Assembly (NCBI GenBank): GCA_035573855.1
Contig: DATLZU010000041.1
Coordinates: 1-46,143 of the forward strand
Length of the DNA: 46,143 nt
Origin: DATLZU01 sp035573855
Lineage (GTDB): Bacteria > Nitrospirota > Nitrospiria > Nitrospirales > Nitrospiraceae
Direction of reading: 5' to 3'
The position numbers were made by a program, and so were the translations under genes. The notes beneath the pieces were generated by a model. The model had not been told where the DNA came from. It saw nothing but the letters and a program-made list of their open reading frames with translations, and made no database searches. Shown piece by piece: positions 7,738 through 16,277 of this stretch. Numbering within the stretch: the first letter of the stretch is position 1; every line of letters starts with the position of its first letter.

Positions 7738-9143
7738 GCGCGAGCCGCAGCCGGAGCGGATAGCGCGAGGTGTTGCAAACATACACGGAGATCCTGTGCC
7801 ATGTCACCAGCCCGTCGATACCGGCTGGCCAAATCCTTTTGAAGCGCCCGATCAACGATTTCTTGAGCCCGGATCGGCAGATCAGGACGAATCTGGCTCA
7901 ACACCGGATGCGGCTCACGAGCGATCTTGTACAGCAGTGAAGTGACATCGTCGGCGTCGAACGGCCTGCATCCCGTGAGCAGTTCGAACAGGACGAGACC
8001 CAACGAGAACGTGTCCGAGCGGCCGTCGACGACTTTGCCCATGATCTGTTCCGGCGACATGTACCCGGGCGTGCCGAGGATCACGCTTGTCTTGGTTTTC
8101 CCGGATGTCGTGATCCGCGCGATTCCGAAGTCCATGACTTTCACTAACCAATCCTTCGTCACCATGATATTCGATGGCTTGATGTCCCGATGCACAATTC
8201 CCTGGCTATGGGCGTAATCCAACGCATCCGCAACCGTCGCAACAATCTCCATCGCTTTCGCAACCGGAAACAGGTTCCCTCTCCGGCACCACTGCGTCAA
8301 TGTGTTGCCTTCCAGATATTCCATCGCGATATATACCAGGCCGTTCTGTTCGCCTGCGTCGTAGATGGTCACAATGTGTGGATGCGAGAGCCGGCCCGTC
8401 GATTCGGCTTCCCGAAAGAAGCGTTTTTTGACCTCCTCGATCTCACACGAATCGTCCACTTCGTCCAACCGTATCGTCTTGATCGCGACGAACCGCTGGA
8501 TCATCGGGTCCTTACCCAAATACACGATTCCCATCGCGCCGCGGCCCAATTCCTTGACAATCCGGTACCGGCCCAATGTCGAACCCACGCAATCAGTCGA
8601 GCCGGCATGTTTTCGTTCGCGCCCGGTCCCGGCCAGCAGATCCGCCGACCGCCCGCCTTCAAGCAATCGCGTCTCATCGACCATCCGGGTCCGGGGGAAG
8701 CCTCCGGCGCAGAAGGCTTTGAGTGTATCCCAGCGGCCAATCCAGGTGACGGTCAGCCAGACGGCGGCGCTGCCGAGCATGCCGGTGTACAGCCAGCGAT
8801 AGCGCTGGCGGCCGATCTGATCGAGCAGAGTCGAGCCATGGACAGCAAACATCTTGTTCGCGAAAAAGACCACGCCGAACGTGGCGACCGGGAGCAGAAC
8901 AGCCTGCAGAAACTCGACGCCTTTGGTCTTCCGAAAAAGCCGGCGTGACATGTGGTAAGCCATCGTCCAGGCCATCAGAAGCGCGATGCCGTCGGCAGCC
9001 AGGCGCGTCATCTGAGAGGCGTTCAGACCTATGACGTTGATGGAGACCTGCCTCACTGCCTCAAGGTTGGCCAGAAAAGGGCCAAGCAGCAACACGATCA
9101 CGATCACCAGCAGGTACTGTCGAAGCCAGCTCCAGGCCTTCAT
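7734..9143 (-). CDS. Membrane-anchored Hanks-type serine/threonine protein kinase
   Basis: A protein of 469 residues. The N-terminal 140 residues hold about four hydrophobic segments (7-27, 48-66, 79-97, 119-136). The kinase domain occupies about 192-460, with G-loop GRGAMG (200-205), Lys222 (VAIK), HRD (318-320), IKPSNIM, DFG (338-340) and TPGYMSPEQ in the activation segment, so all catalytic residues are intact. The order is reversed compared with PknB-type kinases, which have the kinase domain first and then the transmembrane and sensor domains. No extracytoplasmic sensor such as PASTA is visible, so any signal must be sensed through the membrane bundle. It is the first gene of the kinase, PP2C, FHA operon, which makes a complete writer-eraser-reader set. 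Confidence 0.94.
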   Translation of the reverse strand: MKAWSWLRQYLLVIVIVLLLGPFLANLEAVRQVSINVIGLNASQMTRLAADGIALLMAWTMAYHMSRRLFRKTKGVEFLQAVLLPVATFGVVFFANKMFAVHGSTLLDQIGRQRYRWLYTGMLGSAAVWLTVTWIGRWDTLKAFCAGGFPRTRMVDETRLLEGGRSADLLAGTGRERKHAGSTDCVGSTLGRYRIVKELGRGAMGIVYLGKDPMIQRFVAIKTIRLDEVDDSCEIEEVKKRFFREAESTGRLSHPHIVTIYDAGEQNGLVYIAMEYLEGNTLTQWCRRGNLFPVAKAMEIVATVADALDYAHSQGIVHRDIKPSNIMVTKDWLVKVMDFGIARITTSGKTKTSVILGTPGYMSPEQIMGKVVDGRSDTFSLGLVLFELLTGCRPFDADDVTSLLYKIAREPHPVLSQIRPDLPIRAQEIVDRALQKDLASRYRRAGDMAQDLRVCLQHLALSAPAAARA

Positions 9144-9507
9144 CTTGAAACCCTTTCTCTCTGTGTTTCCAGTGTAGCGAAAGGCTGCGGACTGTCAACG
9201 AAACGGCTGAAAGAAGCAGGACGGAGAGTCTTCAGGATAATCTTTGAAGAAGACGGTAGAGAATCTGGTGAAGTCCTACATCGACTCTGAACGATTTGAC
9301 CCATCCTCTCCTGTATGTTACTGTACGGCTCGCGTACGAGCCGCAAAACTACCTACCAATCGCGCACTCGCCCATCTCATTGTGTCTGCGCGACCGGTAT
9401 CTTAGTCCAGGCTGCTCCCACGGTCAGACAGCTTGACAGATCATGGCGCTAACCGGTCGCTCGGCATGGGCTGTGTTCTTACGCGGAGGAAAAAAAGGAG
9501 GAATCGC
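9144..9507. other. Divergent intergenic region between kinase operon and RRM gene
   Basis: 364 bp without a supported gene. It should carry the promoters of the minus-strand kinase operon and the plus-strand RRM gene. The only clear structure is a perfect 7-bp inverted repeat, CGGCTCG-CGTA-CGAGCCG, at 9326-9343. I cannot fix a convincing -35/-10 pair on either strand. Confidence 0.5.
9326..9343. promoter_or_regulatory. Perfect 7-bp inverted repeat upstream of the RRM gene
   Basis: CGGCTCG (9326-9332), loop CGTA, CGAGCCG (9337-9343). There is no T-tract, so it is not a simple terminator. It lies 165 bp upstream of the RRM start and could be an operator or a leader hairpin. The function is unknown. 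Confidence 0.3.
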
Positions 9508-9810
9508 ATGCGCACGAAAATTTATGTCGGCGGCTTGCCTTATTCGACCACCGAACCGCAGCTCACCGAACTGTTTACCCCTCATGGCAAGGTGGAGTCG
9601 GTGCGTGTCATCACCGACAAGTACACCGGGCAGTCGCGGGGCTTCGGCTTTGTGGAGATGGCGACGGCCGAAGAGGCCAAACGGGCGATCGCGGCGTTGA
9701 ACGGGACCGCACTCGAAGGTCGGACTTTGACCGTGAATGAAGCGAGACCGCCTGAAGCCCGCCACGGAGGAAGTCACAGTGATCGTGGTGGCCGCAAAGG
9801 CCGCTGGTAA
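9508..9810 (+). CDS. Small RNA-binding protein with one RRM domain
   Basis: A protein of 100 residues. The start at ATG 9508 follows a near-ideal ribosome site (AAAGGAGG, 6 bases upstream), and an earlier in-frame ATG has none. A single RRM fills residues 1-80, with RNP2 as KIYVGGLP near the start and RNP1 as RGFGFVEM in the middle, so the RNA-contacting aromatic residues are present. The tail is short and rich in Gly, Ser and Arg. Single-RRM bacterial proteins of this type are related to cyanobacterial Rbp and plant glycine-rich RNA-binding proteins, and several are cold-responsive. No such regulation is shown here. A structured spacer and a small basic ORF follow immediately. Confidence 0.95.
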   Translation: MRTKIYVGGLPYSTTEPQLTELFTPHGKVESVRVITDKYTGQSRGFGFVEMATAEEAKRAIAALNGTALEGRTLTVNEARPPEARHGGSHSDRGGRKGRW

Positions 9811-9830
9811 CTCGCAGCCAAAGCAAAGAT

Positions 9831-9874
9831 GGCAGGATAGAGGGCTTCGCGCTCCTGCCCGAAGGGCTTAGCCC
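9831..9874 (+). promoter_or_regulatory. Two hairpins between the RRM gene and the small basic ORF
   Basis: The first hairpin pairs GGCAGGA (9831-9837) with TCCTGCC (9853-9859). The second pairs GGGC (9864-9867) with GCCC (9871-9874) around TTA. They end directly before the AGGAGG ribosome site of the next ORF. No U-run follows, so they are more likely a translational or processing element than a terminator. Confidence 0.4.
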
Positions 9875-9886
9875 GAGGAGGTCATC

Positions 9887-10075
9887 ATCGCAAGACGAGG
9901 AAAAGCCACGCTTGCGAAGCGCGACCGCGAGCGCGCCAAGCAGGCCAGACAAAAAGAGAAGGAAGCCCGCCGCGCTGTTCGCAAGGCGAACAAAGCCGCT
10001 CGGCCGGTGCCGGCAGACGGCCAAGACCCGGACCTCGCCGGCCTCACTTGGGGGCCGCAGGCTCCGCTGTTTTGA
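9887..10075 (+). CDS. Small basic coiled-coil-like protein, apparent ATC start
   Basis: The frame runs from an in-frame stop at 9869-9871 to TGA 10073-10075 and contains no ATG, GTG or TTG before its coding-like part. An AGGAGG box (9876-9881) lies 5 bases before ATC 9887 and 2 bases before ATC 9884. From 9887 the product is about 62 residues. A strongly charged helix of Lys, Arg, Glu and Ala (phrases ARRGKATLAKRDRERAKQ and KEKEARRAVRK) is followed by a short non-helical tail ending WGPQAPLF. The strong bias, the perfect ribosome site and the position right after the RRM gene support a real gene with a near-cognate start. A sequencing error in the start codon, or an internally decayed gene, cannot be excluded. 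The role is unknown. Confidence 0.5.
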   Translation: MARRGKATLAKRDRERAKQARQKEKEARRAVRKANKAARPVPADGQDPDLAGLTWGPQAPLF

Positions 10076-10401
10076 TCGCACCCAGCGGGTTGCCAAGTTT
10101 CACCATTCTGATCTGAAACAGGCAGACCCCGCGCCACTTCGGCCAAGACCGTCTTTGCCATTCGCTCGCCACTCCCCAGTAAGCTTACGTCACCACCAGG
10201 ATAATAAAGTAGAAGGGAACCCGCCCGAGAGAAGCAAGTGGCTTCACCAGAGACAGTGCAACATCCGCGCACGTGCTCTTGGAGGTGTGTGATCGCGCAG
10301 GGGAAAAGCTGTCTCGTGGCGGGACCGACGTCAGGGGAATTCTCCGCCGCCACCAATCACGAAAAAAGCGACAAAGAGCCGGCGGCTCAGCAAGCTCGGG
10401 G
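10076..10401. other. Gene-poor stretch before tRNA-Cys
   Basis: About 325 bp. Short frames cross it, including one on the plus strand rich in Arg, Lys and Ser at about 10260-10400, but they lack a ribosome site or run through the tRNA. I see no family match and no clear terminator. Confidence 0.4.
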
Positions 10402-10477
10402 TGGAGGCGCCGGGCGGGTTCGAACCGCCGCATCGCAGTTTTGCAGACTGCTCCCTTAGCCACTTGGGTACGGCGCC
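10402..10477 (-). tRNA. tRNA-Cys (anticodon GCA)
   Basis: On the minus strand the sequence folds as a full cloverleaf of 76 nt. The acceptor stem is GGCGCCG/CGGCGCC, the D arm is closed by CCC/GGG, and the anticodon stem GCAGT/ACTGC encloses the loop CTGCAAA with anticodon GCA at 10444-10442. The T arm is GGCGG/CCGCC with loop TTCGAAC. The discriminator base is U, as expected for cysteine tRNA, and the CCA end is encoded. It lies downstream of ispG on the opposite side of a gene-poor stretch. Confidence 0.97.
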
Positions 10478-10604
10478 GCGGTCGGCATTATAACGAGGCG
10501 CCGCTTTCAAACTCAATAATCAACGGTGTTTCCAGGTAAGGGCGTACGGGATCCTGATCGAGACAACGGATCGCGGCGCCTCGCAGACAGGATCGGGAGA
10601 CTTT

Positions 10605-11798
10605 CTAGTTTTTGTCGGAAAGCACCGGCAGTTCGCGCACGAGCGAAGTTGTGGCCACGGAGCCATCAGAACGCAGCAGCGATGAGGCATGTTCGCGGAC
10701 GAGGGCGACATGTTCGTCGCGTGCACCCTCCGCCTCCTTTTCTCTGGCCAGCAGCTCGACTTCTTCGATCAAGCGATCCATGAGTTCGGCCATCGGCACT
10801 TTGCAGACGAGTTTGCCTTTCTTGAACAGAATCCCCACCCCTTCGCCTCCGGCAACGCCGATGTCGGCTTCTTTTCCTTCGCCAATTCCGTTGACGACAC
10901 ACCCGAGAACCGACACGTTGAGCGGCGTCTTGATGTGAGCAAGCCGTTTTTCGAGCTCGTTCGCCATCCGGACTACGTCGATCTCCACGCGGCCGCAAGT
11001 CGGGCAGGCGATCACATTGATCCCGCGATGGCGCAGTTCCAGCGATTTCAGAATCTCGAACCCGACCTTGACCTCTTCAACCGGATCGGCGGCCAGCGAC
11101 ACGCGCAGCGTGTCGCCGATGCCGTGGGAGAGCAGCCAGCCTAGCCCGATCGCCGACTTCACCGCCCCGGTTATCGCGGTGCCGGCCTCCGTGATGCCGA
11201 TGTGCAGCGGATAGTCGGTTTGGTGTGCGAACAGCCAGTAGGCGTCGATCGCCATGTGCACGTCCGAGGCCTTCAGCGACACCTTCATATTCGTGAAGCC
11301 GACGTCTTCCAGCGCATGGACGGCATTCAACGCCGACTCAGCCAGCGCTTCCGCCGTCGGGTACCCGTACTTGTCCAGCAGAGCCCGTTCCAGCGATCCC
11401 CCGTTGACGCCGATCCGCAACGGAATCCCGCGGTCGTTCACCGCCTTAATGACTTCGGCCACTTTCCACCAGGCACCGATGTTACCGGGATTGATCCGCA
11501 CGCAGTCCACCACTCCGGCCGCCTTGACCGCCAGACGGTGGTCAAAATGGATATCGGCGATAAGCGGCACACTCATCTGCGCTTTGATCTTTGGGAGCGC
11601 CTCTGCCGCTTCCATGTCCGGCACGGCCACGCGGATCAGCTCACAGCCTACCTCCTCGAGTTGACGAATCTGCTCCACCGTGGCTTTGACGTCGCGTGTA
11701 TCGGTGGAACACATGGACTGGACGGAGATCGGTGCATCTCCGCCGATCTTCACGTTTCCGACCCGGATCTGCCTGGTTTTCCTCCGCGCAATACGCAT
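10605..11798 (-). CDS. ispG: IspG (GcpE), HMBPP synthase of the MEP pathway
   Basis: A protein of 397 residues, close to the usual bacterial length. The [4Fe-4S] ligands are Cys265 and Cys268 (IACPTCGR) and Cys300 (LGCVVNGIGE), with Glu307 as the fourth site, matching the known pattern. The N-terminal TIM barrel begins with GNVKIGGDAPISVQSM. It reductively converts methylerythritol cyclodiphosphate to HMBPP in the cytoplasm, one step before IspH, which is also in this window. It follows dxs by 77 bp on the same strand, so both may be co-transcribed. The C-terminus carries a short extra tail beyond the iron-sulphur domain. Confidence 0.97.
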   Translation of the reverse strand: MRIARRKTRQIRVGNVKIGGDAPISVQSMCSTDTRDVKATVEQIRQLEEVGCELIRVAVPDMEAAEALPKIKAQMSVPLIADIHFDHRLAVKAAGVVDCVRINPGNIGAWWKVAEVIKAVNDRGIPLRIGVNGGSLERALLDKYGYPTAEALAESALNAVHALEDVGFTNMKVSLKASDVHMAIDAYWLFAHQTDYPLHIGITEAGTAITGAVKSAIGLGWLLSHGIGDTLRVSLAADPVEEVKVGFEILKSLELRHRGINVIACPTCGRVEIDVVRMANELEKRLAHIKTPLNVSVLGCVVNGIGEGKEADIGVAGGEGVGILFKKGKLVCKVPMAELMDRLIEEVELLAREKEAEGARDEHVALVREHASSLLRSDGSVATTSLVRELPVLSDKN

Positions 11799-11875
11799 CT
11801 CGTTATCGCCACCTGCGTCCGGTGTATCTCATCGCTTGTGAAGCCTGAAGGGCGCCACACGGTGCAAACGGCGGT

Positions 11876-13843
11876 CTAGCTCCCCTGTTCATCTCCGACC
11901 GACGCACCGCTGAAGGACGCATAGCCGGTACCCAGACTGCATTTGGCGCCAACCGCTCCACGACGGGTGGTCGTGCATGCCATGAGCACCTTGACGCTCT
12001 GGTAAATGCCTTCTGCCGTGAGCCCGTACTTCTCGCGCAACAGGTCCTGTGGTCCCTGTTCAATATACCAGTCCGGCAACCCGATGAGTTTGGTGCGCAG
12101 GTGCGTGACACCTTCGTCGGACAATGCTTCGAGGACGGCTGAACCGAATCCGCCCATCTTGCATCCTTCCTCGACCGTGACCAGATAACGGACCCGCCGT
12201 GCCACCCCGACAATCAAGTCCTTGTCGAGAGGCTTCACGAACCGCGCATTGACAACTGCGGCGGAAATGCCCTCCTGCTCCAGCCGTTCCGCCGCCCGAA
12301 CGGCCTGCCAAACCGTCACGCCGACGGCAACGATGGCGACGTCTTTTCCATCCCGCAACAGCTCGCCTTTTCCGATCGGAAGCGCCGTCGGTTCCCGATC
12401 CATCTCAACTCCCAGGCTGACGCCCCGCGGATAACGTACCGACGCCGGGCCATTATAGGTCAGGCAGGTTTTCACCATGTGCTGCAGCTCGTTCTCGTCC
12501 TTTGGAGCCATGACCACCATATTGGGGACATGCCGCAGATAGGCGTAGTCGAACGCGCCGTGATGCGTCGTCCCGTCTTCGGCGACCAAGCCGCCCCGGT
12601 CGATGCAGAACGTGACCGGCAGGTTTTGCGTGGCCACGTCATGAACCACTTGGTCGTAGGCCCGCTGCAGGAACGTCGCATACATGGCGACGACTGGCCT
12701 CATGCCTTGAGCCGCCAGCCCGGCGGCGAACGTCACCGCATGCTGCTCCGCAATGCCGACATCATAGAGTCGCTCGGGAAATTCCTTCTCGAACGCCGTG
12801 AGACCGGTGCCTTCGCACATCGCCGCAGTAATGGCCACGATGCGTTTGTCCGACCGGGCCAGCTTCAGCAGCGTATCGACTGCAATCGCCGTGTAGGTTG
12901 GCCTCGGCGACTTTTTCGCCGGCGCACCGGTCTCCCGCACGAACGGCGGGCAGGCATGGAACCAGACCGGATTCTTCACAGCCGGCTCGTACCCCAATCC
13001 TTTTTTCGTGATGACGTGAAGCAGAATCGGTCCCTTCAACTTCAGCACGTTCTCCAATGTCGGAAGCAGATGGTCGAAGTTGTGGCCGTCGATCGGGCCG
13101 ACATACTGGAAGCCCAGCTCCTCGAACAACAATCCCGGCAAAATCACGCCCTTCGCCAATTCTTCGGCGCGGCGCGCCATCTTCTGCATATCCGGCCCGA
13201 TGCCCGGGATTAAACGCAGCAGATGGCCGGTTTCTTCGCGGACGCGCGTGTAAAACTCTCCCGTAAAGGTCCGGTTGAGGTAGGCGGAGATAGCGCCGAC
13301 GTTCTTGGAGATCGACATCTGGTTGTCGTTCAGAATCACGAGGAAATCTTTGCCCAGCCCGCCAGCGTGATGCAATCCCTCCAGCGTCATGCCGGCCGTC
13401 ATCGCTCCGTCGCCCACTACGCACACCACCTTATGCTTTTGGCCCTGCTGATCGCGCGCCTCCACCATGCCGAAGGCGGCCGACACGCCGGTGCCGGCAT
13501 GGCCGGCGTTGAACGTGTCATAAACGCTTTCTTCGCGCTTACAGAACCCGCTCAACCCGCCGTACTGCCGCAGGGTATGAAACCGTTCGCGGCGACCGGT
13601 CAGCAGCTTATGGGTATATGCCTGGTTGCTGGTGTCCCACACGATCTTGTCATTCGGCGTATCCAGCAAATAGTGCAAGGCGACGGTCAATTCCACCACA
13701 CCGAGGTTGGATGCGAGGTGCCCGCCGACGTTCGAGACCACTCCGATGATTTGTTCGCGTATTTCCTGGCAGAGTTCGGGGAACCGCTCCGGAGGAAGCC
13801 GTTTCAAATCAGCAGGGCTGTCTATGGTCTTCAACAACGACAT
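11876..13843 (-). CDS. dxs: Dxs, 1-deoxy-D-xylulose-5-phosphate synthase
   Basis: A protein of 655 residues; the family is about 620-640. The start ATG 13843 follows GAGGAG by 9 bases. The thiamine-diphosphate site is seen as GDGAMTAGMTLEGLHHAG with NDNQMSIS. The transketolase-like pyrimidine-binding domain starts near residue 320 (YTAIAVDTLLKLAR), with the catalytic Glu in DVGIAEQHAVTFAAGLA. The C-terminal transketolase domain follows. It condenses pyruvate and glyceraldehyde-3-phosphate, committing carbon to isoprenoids. The last 30 residues (from about MACTTTRRG) extend past the normal end and look unstructured. It is first of the dxs-ispG pair and lies downstream of the barrel/Mla/hopanoid genes on the same strand. 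Confidence 0.97.
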   Translation of the reverse strand: MSLLKTIDSPADLKRLPPERFPELCQEIREQIIGVVSNVGGHLASNLGVVELTVALHYLLDTPNDKIVWDTSNQAYTHKLLTGRRERFHTLRQYGGLSGFCKREESVYDTFNAGHAGTGVSAAFGMVEARDQQGQKHKVVCVVGDGAMTAGMTLEGLHHAGGLGKDFLVILNDNQMSISKNVGAISAYLNRTFTGEFYTRVREETGHLLRLIPGIGPDMQKMARRAEELAKGVILPGLLFEELGFQYVGPIDGHNFDHLLPTLENVLKLKGPILLHVITKKGLGYEPAVKNPVWFHACPPFVRETGAPAKKSPRPTYTAIAVDTLLKLARSDKRIVAITAAMCEGTGLTAFEKEFPERLYDVGIAEQHAVTFAAGLAAQGMRPVVAMYATFLQRAYDQVVHDVATQNLPVTFCIDRGGLVAEDGTTHHGAFDYAYLRHVPNMVVMAPKDENELQHMVKTCLTYNGPASVRYPRGVSLGVEMDREPTALPIGKGELLRDGKDVAIVAVGVTVWQAVRAAERLEQEGISAAVVNARFVKPLDKDLIVGVARRVRYLVTVEEGCKMGGFGSAVLEALSDEGVTHLRTKLIGLPDWYIEQGPQDLLREKYGLTAEGIYQSVKVLMACTTTRRGAVGAKCSLGTGYASFSGASVGDEQGS

Positions 13844-14017
13844 CGTTCGTTCTCCTCGTGTGTCAGTGGTAATCGCCCGATCACTAGGGAAAGCGGCGTG
13901 GACAGGAGCTTTGAGAGCAGTAAATTCTTCGGGATCTCGGGCGACCGGCGCTCAGTCTCACACAGATTTCCGTTCGTGTCAAGCAATTCGCCCATGACCT
14001 GCCGCGCAGAGCACACT

Positions 14018-15034
14018 CTACCGCTCTCGATCGAATCGATAGGTGACCACGGTCGAAAGCGTAAAATCCGCTGCGCTGTCCCGAATGAAATCCAAATTTT
14101 CCACGCCGTAGACCTGCCAGAGCACATTCGGCCTGAGCCGGTAAGTGAAACCGACCGCCGACTCGGTGACTCCGCGGTCCAGTGGTTTGAGGCCGGTCCC
14201 GTGAAACGGCGTGGAATAATAATCGAACTGGGCGGTGAGCGAGAGGTCCTTCGACCACAGATATTCCACCGCCGCGATCGCCGACATGAACGGTCGCAGC
14301 GCGAAGCCGCCGGCCCGACCGGTCGGAAAGACGCCGTTGACGTTGCCGTAGAAGATCCATCGCCCTGCCATCGTCTTTTCCGCAGCCAGCCCGATCCCCA
14401 CGTCGGGATGTCCACTGCCGAAGAATTTGCCTTCGCCCCCCGTGGGCGTCTTGACCGCCAACCGCAACGAGACGGCCGGGAGCAACGCCCTCTGCGAGAG
14501 AAATTGGTATTTGCCGAGCAGGATCGTGTCGCCCAGTCCGAGGTCGCCGTCTGTTCCTGAAAAGCGGCTCTGCCCCCTGACCGTCAGATCGTACGCAAAG
14601 CCGCTATCCCGCAAGGCCGCCCGTGCCGGACTCAAGCCGGTGGTCGCCCGCTCGGTCGCCGTGATGACGCCTTCCAAGAACCCGCGATAGCGGTAAAGCC
14701 CCGGCACTTCCACGCCGATTTCCAATTGGTCTGTCAGACCGTAGCGCAAGAACACGCCGGATCGGAGTTGCTCGAACTTCATAACCGCGCGCGCTGACGC
14801 CATACGTTCGTTGAAAATGGTGCTGGTTTCGGCCAGCTCGATCCGCACATCCAGCCGACCTTTCTTGAGCACCTCGGCACGGTCGCCCGGCATGCCCAGG
14901 AAGAGTAGCTGGATCGGCTGAAAATTTCGGACCGGCAGCGGCCCGAAGCCTTCCGCCCGCGCGGCGGCCTGTCCCGAACAGACGGAACAAGCCAGCAGAA
15001 CAAGGAGGAATGGCCAACGGACTTGTCCGGGCAT
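14018..15034 (-). CDS. DUF3187-like outer-membrane protein
   Basis: A protein of 338 residues from ATG 15034. An earlier in-frame start at 15133 would overlap the upstream gene and spoil the signal peptide. The signal peptide is FLLVLLACSVCSGQAAARAEG. The mature part opens with GPLPVRNFQPIQLLFLGMPGDRAEV, the typical start of DUF3187 proteins, and continues as alternating amphipathic strands ending in VVTYRFDRER, which is barrel-like. The predicted location is the outer membrane. It follows the Omp85-type barrel gene after a 22-bp gap on the same strand, at the end of the Mla run. Family members have no established biochemical function. The ribosome site is weak. Confidence 0.8.
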   Translation of the reverse strand: MPGQVRWPFLLVLLACSVCSGQAAARAEGFGPLPVRNFQPIQLLFLGMPGDRAEVLKKGRLDVRIELAETSTIFNERMASARAVMKFEQLRSGVFLRYGLTDQLEIGVEVPGLYRYRGFLEGVITATERATTGLSPARAALRDSGFAYDLTVRGQSRFSGTDGDLGLGDTILLGKYQFLSQRALLPAVSLRLAVKTPTGGEGKFFGSGHPDVGIGLAAEKTMAGRWIFYGNVNGVFPTGRAGGFALRPFMSAIAAVEYLWSKDLSLTAQFDYYSTPFHGTGLKPLDRGVTESAVGFTYRLRPNVLWQVYGVENLDFIRDSAADFTLSTVVTYRFDRER

Positions 15035-15056
15035 TGCGCGCGCCACCGATAGACCG

Positions 15057-16259
15057 TCAGTAAGGGAAATCCAATCCGGCGAACACCGCTCCTCCTTCGC
15101 GGCTGTAGCCGTAGTCGACGCGGCCGACCACATTGGGCCGCACCAATCCGCGGAAGCCGATTCCCGGGGTCATCCGATAGTCCTTGAAGCTGACGTCCTT
15201 AAAGTTTTCGAACACTTGGCCCGTATCAAGGAACGGCGCGACCTCGAAGTCCGCGGTGACGCCGAACAGCTTGGTCCGCATCACGTGGATGCGTTCTTCG
15301 ACGCTGACCGCCACCAGATGTTTGTCGATAAATCGATCCATCCCGAACCCTCGCAGGTTGTTCTGCCCGCCCAGCGAACTCTGCTCGAAGAACGGCACTT
15401 CGCCGCCCAGCGTCGCCTGCAGGTCCGCGCGCACAACCAGGATCGCCCGCTTGGATTCGCTAGGAAACAGCTTTTTGACTTCGATTTCGTACCTGGAGAA
15501 CACGGGATGGTCGCCGTTGCGAAGATTCTGGTTCAGTTCGGCATAGGCGGTCACTTGCATGCCATCGGTCGGGGTGACCAAACTGTCGCGCGTGTCGTAA
15601 TGAAAGGTGACCCGATGCCCCAAAATCGTCGCGCCGCGGACACCGTGGACGGCCGGAAAGCGATCCACGGTGAACGGCAGATCGGTCGCGCCACGTTGAA
15701 GACTTACGTCTCTGAACCGTTGGCCGACAGCGATCTGAGTCACCTCATTGGCGTGAAGACCGAACTTCCACCAGGCCCGACCCTCCCGCGCCGTGTAGTT
15801 CGTTTCGTCGCCTTCGACTGTCGTTTGCCCAATTCCCCAAAATCGCGCGGTCGCATTCTTGAAAAAGGTTCCTCCGTAGCTGAGCGCGTACCGCCCATGG
15901 CTGAAGGCCGGGTCTGTATAACTGAACAGCAGCTTCCGCTCGATCTGTTCCGTGAATGAGGCGATAAACCGCATCTCCCGCCCGCCCGGTTCGTAGCGAA
16001 AGATATTGAGCGCGCCCCGAACGCCGACGATCGAGTTGCGGATCACCATTGGCGCCACGAGATACTTCAGCTCGCCGTCAGGTTCGGTCACGAGAATCGG
16101 CACGATCAGGCCGGCGTCGTTCCCGTCGTTTCTGGTGGTGGACACGGAGGGGATTGGAAAATACTGGGTCTCCGCAACGGCCGACTGCGGCGCGAAGAGG
16201 GAGACAGCGCCTCCGAGCACGAGCAGGACCACAACGAGGAGTCGATGCATCGGAGGCAT
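15057..16259 (-). CDS. BamA/TamA-type (Omp85) outer-membrane barrel without POTRA domains
   Basis: A protein of 400 residues with a signal peptide (LLVVVLLVLGGAVSLFAPQSAVA). The mature protein goes straight into a beta-barrel of the bacterial surface antigen type, with the conserved GVRGATILGHRVTFHYDTRD region, the SLGGQNNLRGF (LRGF-type) motif near residue 295 and a C-terminal strand ending in GLDFPY with a terminal aromatic residue. BamA has five POTRA domains and about 800 residues, and TamA has three. Here none fit between the signal peptide and the barrel. It lies 18 bp after mlaC and before the DUF3187 gene. A role as the outer-membrane partner of the Mla system is inferred from position. 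Confidence 0.88.
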   Translation of the reverse strand: MPPMHRLLVVVLLVLGGAVSLFAPQSAVAETQYFPIPSVSTTRNDGNDAGLIVPILVTEPDGELKYLVAPMVIRNSIVGVRGALNIFRYEPGGREMRFIASFTEQIERKLLFSYTDPAFSHGRYALSYGGTFFKNATARFWGIGQTTVEGDETNYTAREGRAWWKFGLHANEVTQIAVGQRFRDVSLQRGATDLPFTVDRFPAVHGVRGATILGHRVTFHYDTRDSLVTPTDGMQVTAYAELNQNLRNGDHPVFSRYEIEVKKLFPSESKRAILVVRADLQATLGGEVPFFEQSSLGGQNNLRGFGMDRFIDKHLVAVSVEERIHVMRTKLFGVTADFEVAPFLDTGQVFENFKDVSFKDYRMTPGIGFRGLVRPNVVGRVDYGYSREGGAVFAGLDFPY

Positions 16260-16277
16260 GGAGCGAGTGCAGCGGCT

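Noticed and set aside
10238..10459. Plus-strand short frames near tRNA-Cys, one with S21-like basic residues
   Set aside because: They run into the tRNA, lack a ribosome site and do not align convincingly with ribosomal protein S21.
13223..14560. Open frame of 445 codons on the plus strand over dxs and DUF3187
   Set aside because: Shadow of two well-supported minus-strand genes, with no ribosome site or recognisable motif.
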